Assembly: GCA_024688505.1 (NCBI GenBank)
Contig: JAILDZ010000139.1
Coordinates: forward strand, 1 to 52,138
Source: Lachnospiraceae bacterium
Lineage (GTDB): Bacteria > Bacillota > Clostridia > Lachnospirales > Lachnospiraceae
DNA: 52,138 nt
Direction of reading: 5' to 3'
In this document: one piece after another, positions 33,813-42,506 of the stretch
How positions within the stretch are numbered: the first letter of the stretch is position 1
Layout of the letters: every line of letters begins with the position of its first letter
Translations under genes and position numbers: made by a program
The notes under the pieces: model-generated
Databases searched by the model: none
What the model was told of the DNA's origin: nothing
Seen by the model: only the letters and a program-made list of their open reading frames with translations

Positions 33813-36287
33813 ATGGAATATACTGATAAAGCGAAAAAAGTACTGACATACGCAAAACGTATATCAAGAAAACTGAAACATAACTATGTGGGCACAGAGC
33901 ATCTTCTGGTTGGACTGGTGCATGAGGAAGACTCCATTGCAAGCAGTGTTCTTCAGGCGCATTCCATCAAGGAAGATGATGTGATAAAGCTCATAAAGGA
34001 CCTTATTGCACCGGATTCAGACACGGCTGTGATGGAAAGAGACGGAAATACTCCGAAGATGGAGCAGGTGCTGTCCCAGTCCGAAAAAGAGGCTCTCCTT
34101 TGCCAGACTTCAGCCATAGGCACGGAGCACCTTCTGATGGCGCTCCTTCGCACATCGGATTGTGCCGGAGCCAGGCTCTTAAACTCCATGGAAGTGAATA
34201 TGCAAAAGCTGTTTACCGACATGGTGGCAGCCATGGGAAAGGACGGCGAAGCATACAGGGATGAGATGCGGGGACACGGAAAGAGACGAGGAGCATCTTC
34301 CGGCACTCCCACATTAAAACAGTATTCCAGAGACCTGACAGAGCTGGCAGCAGAGGGAAAACTGGATCCCATCATAGGCAGAGAAGCAGAGATACAGAGA
34401 GTGATCCAGATACTGAGCCGCAGAGGAAAGAATAACCCCTGTCTGATCGGTGAGCCCGGAGTGGGAAAGACAGCCATAGTGGAAGGACTGGCTGAACGTA
34501 TTTATGACGGCACAGTGCCGGACTCTGTTAAGGGAAAGCGCGTGATGTCACTGGATCTGTCCGGAATGGTGGCAGGATCCAAGTATCGCGGTGAGTTTGA
34601 GGAAAGGATAAAGCATGTGATCGCAGAGATCATAGCTGCGGGAAATGTGCTCCTTTTCATAGATGAGATACATACGCTGATCGGAGCCGGCGGAGCAGAA
34701 GGCGCCATAGATGCATCAAATATACTGAAGCCTGCCATGGCGCGAGGCGAGATACAGATCATCGGAGCCACAACTATCACGGAATACAGAAAGTATGTGG
34801 AAAAGGATGCGGCACTGGAAAGAAGATTCCAGCCGGTGACTGTGGAAGAGCCCGGCATAGAAGAGACAAAAGAGATCCTGCAGGGTATCAAGGGACTTTA
34901 TGAAGAGCATCATAATGTGACCATCACTGATGATGCAGTGGAGGCGGCAGTGACCCTTAGTGAGAGATATATCACAGACAGATTCCTGCCGGATAAGGCC
35001 ATAGATCTCATGGATGAATCCGCAGCCAGACTTCGTCTCATGTCCGTAAAGACTCCAGAGAAGCTTTACGAGATCGAGCATGAGGCTGCCGAGTGTGATG
35101 AACTGGTAGAGAAGGCTCTGATAGAAGGACGTTTCGATGAAGCCAGAGATATCAGAAAGAAAAAGCAGGAGCTTACTGTAGAGATAGATAAGCTTAAGAA
35201 AAGATATGAGAGACAGAGTAAAGGAAAGCGCCTGACTCTGGACTTTGATGATGTGGCAGATGTGGTGTCCGTGTGGACCAAGATACCTGTTTCCAGGCTG
35301 AATGAATCCGAAAGCATGAGGCTTCGAAATCTGGAAAAGACTCTGCATAAGAGAGTGATAGGACAGGAAGAAGCTGTGGGAGCCGTATCCAGAGCCGTGC
35401 GCAGAGGACGTGTGGGGCTGAAAGAGCCCGGACGGCCCATAGGATCATTCCTTTTCTTAGGACCCACCGGTGTGGGAAAGACAGAAGTGTCAAAGGCTCT
35501 GGCAGAGGCAGTGTTCGGTGACGAATCACAGATGATACGTGTGGACATGACCGAATATATGGAAAAATACAGTGTGTCAAAGATGATAGGATCACCGCCC
35601 GGATACGTGGGCTATGACGAGGGCGGCCAGCTCTCCGAAAAGGTGCGCAGGAATCCCTACTCCGTTATCCTCTTTGATGAGATCGAAAAGGCACATCCAG
35701 ATGTGTTCAACGTGCTCCTTCAGGTGCTTGATGACGGACACATCACAGACTCCCAAGGGAGGAAGGTGGATTTCAAGAATACCATCATAATCATGACCAG
35801 TAATGCGGGAGCACAGTCCATAGTGGAGCCGAAGAAACTGGGATTCGCTCAGGAAGAGAGCGAAAAGCAGGACTATGACCGGATGAAGAACAATGTTATG
35901 GAAGAAGTGAAACGTATCTTCAAGCCGGAGTTTATAAACAGAATAGATGAGACCATTGTGTTCAGAGCCCTGAATAAAAAGGATATGTCTGATATCGTAA
36001 AGATCATGACGGCATCTCTGGTGAAAAGATGCAAGGAACAAATGGATATCACTCTTAATATCAAGCCTAAGACCAGGATGTTCATTGTGGATAAGGCCTA
36101 TGATCCGAAATACGGAGCCAGACCTCTCAGGAGAAAGATCCAGACAGACATGGAGGACGTGCTCTCCGAAGAAATACTGTCCGGAAAGATCAGTGCCGGA
36201 GATACCATAGAGGCAGTGGTGAAGGACGACAGGATCGTTTTTGAGAAAGAGGAAAAAGCTGTTCGAAAACGTGGAAAAAGGGCTTGA
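33813..36287 (+). CDS. clpC: ATP-dependent Clp protease ATP-binding subunit ClpC
   Basis: AAA+ unfoldase that feeds substrates to ClpP. At 824 aa: two N-terminal Clp repeats (about 1-145, KLKHNYVGTEHLLVGLVHE and IGTEHLLMALL), first ATPase module with Walker A GEPGVGKT, a coiled-coil M domain (about 405-460), second ATPase with Walker A GPTGVGKT and sensor region, and the C-terminal D2-small domain. The usual ctsR-mcsA-mcsB genes do not precede it; instead there is a surface protein gene. A strong promoter for the next tRNA begins right at its stop codon. Confidence 0.95.
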   Translation: MEYTDKAKKVLTYAKRISRKLKHNYVGTEHLLVGLVHEEDSIASSVLQAHSIKEDDVIKLIKDLIAPDSDTAVMERDGNTPKMEQVLSQSEKEALLCQTSAIGTEHLLMALLRTSDCAGARLLNSMEVNMQKLFTDMVAAMGKDGEAYRDEMRGHGKRRGASSGTPTLKQYSRDLTELAAEGKLDPIIGREAEIQRVIQILSRRGKNNPCLIGEPGVGKTAIVEGLAERIYDGTVPDSVKGKRVMSLDLSGMVAGSKYRGEFEERIKHVIAEIIAAGNVLLFIDEIHTLIGAGGAEGAIDASNILKPAMARGEIQIIGATTITEYRKYVEKDAALERRFQPVTVEEPGIEETKEILQGIKGLYEEHHNVTITDDAVEAAVTLSERYITDRFLPDKAIDLMDESAARLRLMSVKTPEKLYEIEHEAAECDELVEKALIEGRFDEARDIRKKKQELTVEIDKLKKRYERQSKGKRLTLDFDDVADVVSVWTKIPVSRLNESESMRLRNLEKTLHKRVIGQEEAVGAVSRAVRRGRVGLKEPGRPIGSFLFLGPTGVGKTEVSKALAEAVFGDESQMIRVDMTEYMEKYSVSKMIGSPPGYVGYDEGGQLSEKVRRNPYSVILFDEIEKAHPDVFNVLLQVLDDGHITDSQGRKVDFKNTIIIMTSNAGAQSIVEPKKLGFAQEESEKQDYDRMKNNVMEEVKRIFKPEFINRIDETIVFRALNKKDMSDIVKIMTASLVKRCKEQMDITLNIKPKTRMFIVDKAYDPKYGARPLRRKIQTDMEDVLSEEILSGKISAGDTIEAVVKDDRIVFEKEEKAVRKRGKRA

Positions 36288-36312
36288 TATATGGTAAGCA
36301 TTTAGATATAAT
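36284..36312 (+). promoter_or_regulatory. Promoter for tRNA-Trp
   Basis: TTGATA (36284-36289, overlapping the clpC stop), 17-base spacer, TATAAT (36307-36312). The 5' leader starts with the palindrome TGTTCGTGACCGAACA (36319-36334). Confidence 0.75.
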
Positions 36313-36335
36313 GTTTTCTGTTCGTGACCGAACAC

Positions 36336-36406
36336 AGGGGAATCATACAGTGGCAGTATGACGGTCTCCAAAACCGTTCACGGGGGTTCGAATCCCTCTT
36401 CCCCTG
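36336..36406 (+). tRNA. tRNA-Trp (anticodon CCA), atypical D arm
   Basis: 71 nt, cloverleaf by eye: acceptor AGGGGAA/TTCCCCT, D stem ATAC/GTAT with loop AGTGGCA, anticodon stem ACGGT/ACCGT with loop CTCCAAA (anticodon CCA at 36368-36370), 4-base variable loop, T stem GGGGG/CCCTC with loop TTCGAAT, discriminator G. A1-U72 and G73 fit bacterial Trp identity. The D stem is mainly A-U, with U11-A24, and C at position 9; CCA is not encoded. Functional by its conserved U8, A14, GG18-19, A21, U33 and T-loop bases. It stands alone, with its own promoter and terminator. Confidence 0.88.
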
Positions 36407-36416
36407 CTTCGATGAA

Positions 36417-36447
36417 GCCGTAAACTTTAATGTTTGCGGCTTTTTTT
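36417..36447 (+). terminator. Terminator between tRNA-Trp and the sensory operon
   Basis: GCCGTAAAC (36417-36425) pairs with GTTTGCGGC (36432-36440, one U-G), then seven T. Only 19 bases separate it from the next CDS and no separate promoter is seen there. Confidence 0.9.
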
Positions 36448-36466
36448 GTAAAGAGGCATATGTTTA

Positions 36467-37447
36467 ATGAATGATGAGAGAACCATACGAAAGTATTATC
36501 GCATGATCATGATATTGATCTATATAGTACTGTTTGCGATAATTGCCTTCTTTTTAGTAAGACGGGTGGATCTTTCCGCAGAACAAAAAGAAAATTCCAG
36601 ACGCATAGGCGTAAGCTATATGACCATGAATAACGAGTTTTTCAGGATCATAAATGAGCAGATACGTTTGCGGGTGGAAGCGGAAGGAGACATCATATAT
36701 ATCAGGGATCCGGCGCTGGATGCCGAGAGACAGAAAAGCCAGATAGAGGATCTTTTGGACCTGGGCGTCACTGCTCTTGTCATCACTCCCGTGGATCTTG
36801 ACGGCCTTGACGATGTGATAAAAAAGGCGAAGGACATGGGCGTGTATGTGGTGGTGGTGGATTCAGATGTGGGAAGCGGAAGTCTCGTAGACTGTTCCAT
36901 TGTGTCGGATAATTATAATGCCGGCTGCCTGGATGCTCAGTATATGATGGAAAGCCAGGAAAGCGGCGATATAGTGGTATTCACCCATGACAGGGCCGTG
37001 TCCGGACGGCAGAGGGTGCAGGGCTTTTTGGACACTATCGAAGGAAACAGTGCATTTAACGTGCGTGGCACTGTGGAATGCGAAGGACAGTATGAGATTG
37101 CACTGCCGAAAATGAGGGAATTCATTAATTCCGGAGAAAAGTTTGACACAGTATTCTGCCTTAACGATCCCGCGGCTATGGGAGTGGTGGCAGCTCTTCA
37201 GGAAAAGGGAATCGAAAAGAGAGTGAGCGTGTATGGGGTGGATGCTTCCCCCGATGCCAAGGCTCTTATAGATTCAGGTCTTATGAGTGCCTCCGCAGTG
37301 CAGTTTCCGACGAAGATCGGTGAGACCGCGGCAGAAGTTTTATATCAGTTGATAAACGGTGAAAGTGTAGAAAAAAGGATCATAGTTCCTGTGGACATAG
37401 TGACCCGGGACAATATAGGAGAGTATGATAAAGAACGCTGGCAGTAA
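36467..37447 (+). CDS. Membrane-tethered sugar-binding protein (LacI/RbsB-type), sensor component
   Basis: A 326-aa protein with a short basic N-terminus, one uncleaved membrane helix (about 11-31, IMILIYIVLFAIIAFFLV) and an extracytoplasmic type I periplasmic-binding domain. Features of that fold: RIGVSYMTMNNEFF, the QIEDLLDLGVTALVITPVD repeat, VVVVDSDVG, FCLNDPAAMGVVAAL and VSVYGVDASPDA. It has an anchor helix instead of a lipobox and no permease next to it, but a histidine kinase gene that overlaps its end by 23 bases. This is the pattern of XylFII-type sensor proteins of clostridia. SD AAGAGG (36451-36456). Confidence 0.85.
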   Translation: MNDERTIRKYYRMIMILIYIVLFAIIAFFLVRRVDLSAEQKENSRRIGVSYMTMNNEFFRIINEQIRLRVEAEGDIIYIRDPALDAERQKSQIEDLLDLGVTALVITPVDLDGLDDVIKKAKDMGVYVVVVDSDVGSGSLVDCSIVSDNYNAGCLDAQYMMESQESGDIVVFTHDRAVSGRQRVQGFLDTIEGNSAFNVRGTVECEGQYEIALPKMREFINSGEKFDTVFCLNDPAAMGVVAALQEKGIEKRVSVYGVDASPDAKALIDSGLMSASAVQFPTKIGETAAEVLYQLINGESVEKRIIVPVDIVTRDNIGEYDKERWQ

Positions 37448-38765
37448 TCCGGACAGAGAGGACAGTTTCATTATACCGGACATAATGATGGACGCTATGA
37501 AGCATCTTAATTTTTGGATGCTTTTCTTTGTGCTGTTCATTATCAGCCGCGCTCTGTGGGGCTATGTAAATGAAGGGGGAGCTCTGTCGTTTCTCATAAA
37601 GGCAAACGGCATACCGGAGCAGCCCATTTTTATCATCATATCCACCTGTGTGCTTTACATATGCTTTCTGATCCTTTTATCCATGGAAGCGGAACAGGGC
37701 ATTTGGTATATTCTAAAGCTTACGATGGAGACATATACCGTTATCTGGATATGCCGGAACACAGGCTTTTGTTATACCGGCATGTTCTTCATGATCCTGG
37801 CGGATCAGGCCAGAAAGCCCCTGGACAGATGGAACCGTAATCTCACCATAATCATAATAGGACTATGCTATTTCCTCACGGAGAGCCGGATACTTTCCAT
37901 ATGGCTCCCCATAGTGTCTTTGGATGACTGCCTTTTATATTACACGAATTCATACGCAGGCATCATAAAGAGCCTTATTAACATGGGGCAGCTTCTTAAC
38001 ACTTTTCTTTTCATTTCATACATGATAGCTCTGGTCAGGATCCAAAGAAGCGAGAATGCCAGGATACGTGTGCTTAATGAGCAGCTTAAAGACGCAAATA
38101 TCAAGCTGGAGGAGTACTCCAAAGAATCGGCTCTCATGGCACAGACCCAGGAAAGAAACAGACTGGCAAGGGAGATCCATGACACCATAGGACATTCTTT
38201 GACCGGTATAGTGACAGGCATAGAGGCCTGCATTGTGCTTTTTGATAAAGACAGCGAGCTCGTGAAAAAGCAGCTTAATGCCATAGCTGAGGTGGCCAGA
38301 AGAGGCATGGAAGATGTGCGGCGTTCAGTCCGGGCCTTAAAGCCTGACGGCCTTGAAAAACTGCCTCTGGATCTTGCCATTGAAAACATGATAGATGAGA
38401 TGGGAAGATCCACAGGGATCAATCTCACATATGACTGTTCTGTCACACTTCGAAACGTGTTCGGTGAAGATGAAGAAGAAGCAGTGTTTCGGACAGTGCA
38501 GGAAGGGATCACAAATTCCATAAGACATGGAAAACCGGAGAACATACATATATCCGTCAGCAGGAAAGACAGCAGACTGAAGATCACCGTGAAAGATGAC
38601 GGAGTGGGCTGCATGGAGCCGAAGAAGGGCTTCGGACTCACCCATATGGAAGAAAGGATAAACATGCTGGGAGGATCCGTATACTATGACGGGACCGACG
38701 GTTTTTTACTGGAAGCAGAGATCCCCATCAGATGGGGAACGGAGGTAAATAAGGCAGATGATTAA
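37425..38765 (+). CDS. NarL-family sensor histidine kinase
   Basis: A 446-aa membrane kinase. About six hydrophobic helices (30-215) are followed by a coiled linker and a HisKA_3 domain with LAREIHDTIGHSLTGIV (phospho-acceptor His252), then an HATPase_c domain with the N box TNSIRHGKPENI, G1 DDGVGC and G2 GFGLTHMEERINML. Kinases of this DesK/NarX class pair with NarL/LuxR-type regulators, as here. The start at 37425 overlaps the sugar-binding gene, and its SD (GGAG) is only 3 bases away, so the exact start is not certain. The neighbour probably presents the ligand to it. Confidence 0.88.
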   Translation: MIKNAGSNPDREDSFIIPDIMMDAMKHLNFWMLFFVLFIISRALWGYVNEGGALSFLIKANGIPEQPIFIIISTCVLYICFLILLSMEAEQGIWYILKLTMETYTVIWICRNTGFCYTGMFFMILADQARKPLDRWNRNLTIIIIGLCYFLTESRILSIWLPIVSLDDCLLYYTNSYAGIIKSLINMGQLLNTFLFISYMIALVRIQRSENARIRVLNEQLKDANIKLEEYSKESALMAQTQERNRLAREIHDTIGHSLTGIVTGIEACIVLFDKDSELVKKQLNAIAEVARRGMEDVRRSVRALKPDGLEKLPLDLAIENMIDEMGRSTGINLTYDCSVTLRNVFGEDEEEAVFRTVQEGITNSIRHGKPENIHISVSRKDSRLKITVKDDGVGCMEPKKGFGLTHMEERINMLGGSVYYDGTDGFLLEAEIPIRWGTEVNKADD

Positions 38766-39441
38766 AATACTTATAGCCGATGACCAGGAGCTTATCAGAC
38801 AGAGTCTGAAAATGATGCTGAGCGGTGTGGATGATTTTGAGGTCACCGGAACCGTATCAAACGGCACTGATGTCATAAGAAGCGTGCGGGAGAATAAGCC
38901 GGATGTGATCCTTATGGACGTGCGTATGCCGAAGATGGACGGAGTGGTATGCACCCAGGTGATAAAAGAAAACTCACCGGAGATTAAGATCATAATCCTC
39001 ACCACATTTGATGATGATGAATATGTGTTTAATGCCATTAAAAACGGGGCCAGCGGATATCTGCTTAAAGGCGTATCCTTTGAGGAACTGACGGAGGCCA
39101 TCAGAAAGGTATATAACGGCACAGCCATCATTAACGACGATATAGCAAACAAGGTGCTGAGGCTTTTTTCGGAGATGGCCAGGTCAAAGGATTCCATGGA
39201 AGTGGACGATAAACTCCTGGATGAAATAAAGGACAGTGAATGGGACATAATAGACGGACTGGTGCAGGGGCTTTCCAATAAAGAGATAGCAAACAAGCTT
39301 AATTTCTCCGAAGGCACGGTGCGAAACAGCTTAAGCATCATCTTAAATAAGCTGGGAATGAAAAACAGGACGCAGCTGGCCATCTGGGCGGTGCAGTCTG
39401 ATGTGATAAGTAAGAGACACAGTAAAGAAAAGCAGAATTAA
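38758..39441 (+). CDS. NarL/LuxR-family response regulator
   Basis: A 227-aa regulator: receiver domain (about 1-120) with the acidic pair in LIADDQE, phospho-acceptor Asp54 in LMDVRMPKMDG, the T/K switch residues in TTFDDD and LLKGVSF, and a LuxR-type HTH (about 160-215) with GLSNKEIANKLNFSEGTVRNSLS. It overlaps the kinase gene by 8 bases. The likely target is the sugar transporter operon at 40944, whose upstream region holds inverted repeats; this is inference from position. Confidence 0.92.
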   Translation: MIKILIADDQELIRQSLKMMLSGVDDFEVTGTVSNGTDVIRSVRENKPDVILMDVRMPKMDGVVCTQVIKENSPEIKIIILTTFDDDEYVFNAIKNGASGYLLKGVSFEELTEAIRKVYNGTAIINDDIANKVLRLFSEMARSKDSMEVDDKLLDEIKDSEWDIIDGLVQGLSNKEIANKLNFSEGTVRNSLSIILNKLGMKNRTQLAIWAVQSDVISKRHSKEKQN

Positions 39442-40755
39442 ATGGATGTGAAACTGGAAAGAAAAATTAAATACGGTATATGTTTCTTTCTCATGTTTGC
39501 AGTGCTTCTTTCGGATAAGGACGTGCTAAAACGTATCCCGGGGAACAGCAATACGAAGCTCACCATCGGCGTTTTTTCGGACAGCTACCGGGGCACTCCA
39601 AACGGATTTGCCCATAAGATCATAAACGACGCCATAGAAAAGTATGAAAAGGATCATCCCGACATAGAGGTCATATATGAGACGGGAATACTGAAGGAAG
39701 ACTATTCCGAATGGCTGGCAGAGCAGATCATGCAGGGAAAGGCACCGGATGTGTTTTTTATCCTGCCCGAGGACTTTAACACCCTTCATGACGTGGGAGC
39801 CCTGGAAAACATGGATGATTTCATCAGATCGGACGGGGAATTTGATAAGGACAGATTCTATGAAGCCGCATATAACAGCGGGAGAGTGGATGAAAGCCAG
39901 TACAGCCTTCCCTTTGAATGCACTCCGGAGCTTATGTTTGTAAACCGTACTCTGCTGGACAGTGAAGGCATCAGCATGCCGAAACAGGACTGGACATGGG
40001 ACGATCTGCTTCGGATATGCAAGATCGCCTCAAAGGACAGGGACTTAAACGGCACGCCGGATCACTACGGAGTGGCCCGTTACGGATGGCAGGAAGCCTT
40101 TGCATCAAACGATGTTACGCTCTTTAACGAGGAGGGGACAGAGTGTTATTTTACGGATGAAAAGGTGAGCGATGCCCTTTCTTTCCTGGATGCCATTGAT
40201 GAATACAGCATAGGAAACACGGCCACTGAGGACTATTTCGAACATGGGGATGTGGTCTTTCAGCCCATGTATTATTCAAACTACAGGGCATACGAGCTGA
40301 ACCCCATACATGCCAGCCGCTATGCGGAGTTTAACTGGGGATATCTCACCATGCCTGCCGGAGATAAGGGCGATAACAGTTCCATGCTGGATACGCTGTC
40401 TGTGGCTATGTATTCCGGCAGCACCATGAAAAAGGAAGCCTGGGATATGATCAAGATACTGATCGGTGATGAAGAGATACAGTCAGAGATATTCGAATAC
40501 TCTGAAGGCGTGTCTCCCGTAAAAAAGATCACCGAAAATGAGCTTATGAAGGATAGTGAGCAAAGCTATGAAAGCGTCACATATGCCATGGAACACGCTG
40601 TGACTGATCACAGATTTTATGGTTATAATGAGGCCTTAAACGCAGTGGATATTTCTGTCCAGGAGATACTGAACAGTAACGGCAATATCCGTATGGATCA
40701 GATCATACAGTCAAGGAGCATTAATACATTTCTAAAGACACTGAATAATAACTGA
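39442..40755 (+). CDS. Membrane-tethered extracellular solute-binding protein, family 1
   Basis: A 437-aa family 1 (MalE-type) binding protein that starts directly after the regulator stop. Residues 8-22 form a hydrophobic anchor (YGICFFLMFAVLLS) without a lipobox Cys. The binding domain shows LTIGVFSDSYRGTPNG, QIMQGKAPDVFFILPED, SLPFECTPELMFVNRTLL, a TWDDLLRICK segment and SMLDTLSVAMYSGS. No cognate family 1 permease genes lie nearby (the ABC genes that follow belong to the RbsC/XylH class), so it may be a second sensory binding protein of the kinase or serve a distant transporter. No SD is obvious, so it is probably read by coupling. Confidence 0.85.
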   Translation: MDVKLERKIKYGICFFLMFAVLLSDKDVLKRIPGNSNTKLTIGVFSDSYRGTPNGFAHKIINDAIEKYEKDHPDIEVIYETGILKEDYSEWLAEQIMQGKAPDVFFILPEDFNTLHDVGALENMDDFIRSDGEFDKDRFYEAAYNSGRVDESQYSLPFECTPELMFVNRTLLDSEGISMPKQDWTWDDLLRICKIASKDRDLNGTPDHYGVARYGWQEAFASNDVTLFNEEGTECYFTDEKVSDALSFLDAIDEYSIGNTATEDYFEHGDVVFQPMYYSNYRAYELNPIHASRYAEFNWGYLTMPAGDKGDNSSMLDTLSVAMYSGSTMKKEAWDMIKILIGDEEIQSEIFEYSEGVSPVKKITENELMKDSEQSYESVTYAMEHAVTDHRFYGYNEALNAVDISVQEILNSNGNIRMDQIIQSRSINTFLKTLNNN

Positions 40756-40764
40756 ACAACCATA

Positions 40765-40798
40765 TGACAAATGCCACCCGCCGGCGTGACATTTGTCA
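40765..40798. promoter_or_regulatory. Inverted repeat TGACAAATG / CATTTGTCA
   Basis: Nine-base arms (40765-40773 and 40790-40798) flank a GC-rich 16-base centre. It could be a binding site or a hairpin; no T-run follows. Confidence 0.45.
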
Positions 40799-40829
40799 CA
40801 TGAACAGATGATATTTGTTTAAACACACT

Positions 40830-40868
40830 AATGACGTTTGTGACTATTGCAAACGTCATTTTTTTTGT
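40830..40868 (+). terminator. Terminator after the sensory operon
   Basis: AATGACGTTTG (40830-40840) pairs perfectly with CAAACGTCATT (40850-40860), then a T run. It separates the sensory genes from the transporter genes. Confidence 0.92.
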
Positions 40869-40892
40869 ACCCTCTACACATAAACAGAGGGG

Positions 40893-40911
40893 CGGAATGA
40901 AAACAGTTCCG
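40893..40911. promoter_or_regulatory. Candidate operator before the sugar transporter
   Basis: CGGAA (40893-40897) and TTCCG (40907-40911), 9 bases apart, lie 33 bases before the gguA start. No clear -35/-10 pair is visible, as might be expected for an activator-dependent promoter. Confidence 0.35.
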
Positions 40912-40943
40912 TTATTACACTACAAAGAAAGGGCGGTGAGATT

Positions 40944-42482
40944 ATGGGAAAGAATCCTTTTATCCTGCAGATGAAAGGAATCACGAAAGAATTCCCCGGT
41001 GTAAAGGCACTGGATGATGTGTCACTGGATGTGCGAAGGGGCACGATCCATGCCATCTGTGGAGAAAACGGAGCCGGAAAATCAACTCTTATGAAGGTTC
41101 TGTCGGGAGTGTATCCCCACGGAACATACCACGGACAGATATTCTACATGGATAAGGAGATGAAGTTCAGTAACATCAAGGAGTCCGAGAATGCTGGCAT
41201 AGCCATTATCCATCAGGAACTGACCATGATACCGGAGCTTTCCATCACAGAGAATATCTTCATGGGAAATGAGATAGTGAAGAGAGGACTCATAGACTGG
41301 AATGCAGAAAGAGAGCATACGGTAGAGATCTTAAAGCGGGTGGGACTTTCGGTGAATCCGGACACCCTGATAAAGCATATGGGTGTGGGACAACAGCAGC
41401 TGGTGGAGATAGCAAAGGCACTGTCAAAGAACGTAAAGCTTCTGATATTGGACGAGCCCACATCGGCACTTAACGAGTCTGATTCGGCAAATCTGCTTTC
41501 TCTTATGAAGGAGCTTCGAAGCAACGACATCACCTGCATCATGATATCCCATAAGCTGAACGAGATAGCGGAAGTATCCGATGCGGTCACGGTGATACGA
41601 GACGGACACACTGTGGAGAGCTATGAAATAGAAGACGGATATGTGGATGAGAACAAGATCATCCGGGCTATGGTGGGTCGTTCCATAGACAATAGATATC
41701 CCGAACACGAATCCCATCCCGGTGAAGTCATTTTTGAAGTGGAAGGCTGGAATGTGGAGGACCCCGAGATAGAAGGAAAGATGGTCTGCAAGAATTCCAC
41801 ATTTAACGTGAGAGCAGGAGAGATCGTGGGATTCGCGGGACTGATGGGAGCCGGAAGAACGGAACTCATGAGATCTGTCTTCGGGAAAAACTACGGCATA
41901 TATAAAAGCGGAACCATAAAGATAAAGGGAAAAGAAGTCACGATAAATTCTGTGGAACAGGCTATCTCAAACGGCATAGCCTATGTGCCGGAAGACAGAA
42001 AGAGCCTGGGACTTAACCTCCTTGACAGCATAGAAGAGACCATAGTGTCCGCAAACTTAAAAGCAATCTTAAGCCACGGACTCATAAGCATAGCAAAACA
42101 GAAAAAAGCGGCAGAAGAATATAGACAGTCACTGAAGATAAAAGCTACGAACACACAGGTGGGAGTAAACACACTGTCCGGAGGAAACCAGCAGAAAGTG
42201 GTGCTTTCAAAATGGATGTTTGCAGAGCCGGATATCCTGATACTGGACGAGCCCACCCGAGGCATAGATGTGGGAGCCAAGTATGAGATATACAAGCTGA
42301 TACATGAACTGGCGGATCAGGGGAAGGCAGTGATCCTGGTTTCATCGGAACTGCCGGAGCTTCTGGGAATGGCAGACAGGATATACACCATTTTCGAAGG
42401 AACCATTACCGGAGAGCTTCAAAGAGGCGAAGCGAATCAGGAATCTCTCATGAAGAAGATGACGATCACTTCCGGTAATTGA
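40944..42482 (+). CDS. gguA: Multiple-monosaccharide ABC transporter, ATP-binding protein
   Basis: A 512-aa protein with two ABC modules, as in the sugar importers GguA/MmsA, XylG and AraG. First module: Walker A GENGAGKST, signature GVGQQQLVEIAKAL, Walker B LILDEPTSAL. Second module: degenerate Walker A GLMGAGRTELM, signature LSGGNQQKVVLSKWM and Walker B ILILDEPTRGID. It acts on the cytoplasmic face with the gguB-type permease 24 bases downstream. SD within AAAGGGCGGTGAG. Symbol by family (also called mmsA). Confidence 0.94.
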   Translation: MGKNPFILQMKGITKEFPGVKALDDVSLDVRRGTIHAICGENGAGKSTLMKVLSGVYPHGTYHGQIFYMDKEMKFSNIKESENAGIAIIHQELTMIPELSITENIFMGNEIVKRGLIDWNAEREHTVEILKRVGLSVNPDTLIKHMGVGQQQLVEIAKALSKNVKLLILDEPTSALNESDSANLLSLMKELRSNDITCIMISHKLNEIAEVSDAVTVIRDGHTVESYEIEDGYVDENKIIRAMVGRSIDNRYPEHESHPGEVIFEVEGWNVEDPEIEGKMVCKNSTFNVRAGEIVGFAGLMGAGRTELMRSVFGKNYGIYKSGTIKIKGKEVTINSVEQAISNGIAYVPEDRKSLGLNLLDSIEETIVSANLKAILSHGLISIAKQKKAAEEYRQSLKIKATNTQVGVNTLSGGNQQKVVLSKWMFAEPDILILDEPTRGIDVGAKYEIYKLIHELADQGKAVILVSSELPELLGMADRIYTIFEGTITGELQRGEANQESLMKKMTITSGN

Positions 42483-42506
42483 GAAAAGTGAAAGGACGGT
42501 AAAGAA

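Noticed and set aside
40765..40798. The TGACAAATG inverted repeat as a terminator
   Set aside because: No T run follows it, and a proper terminator stands 32 bases further on.
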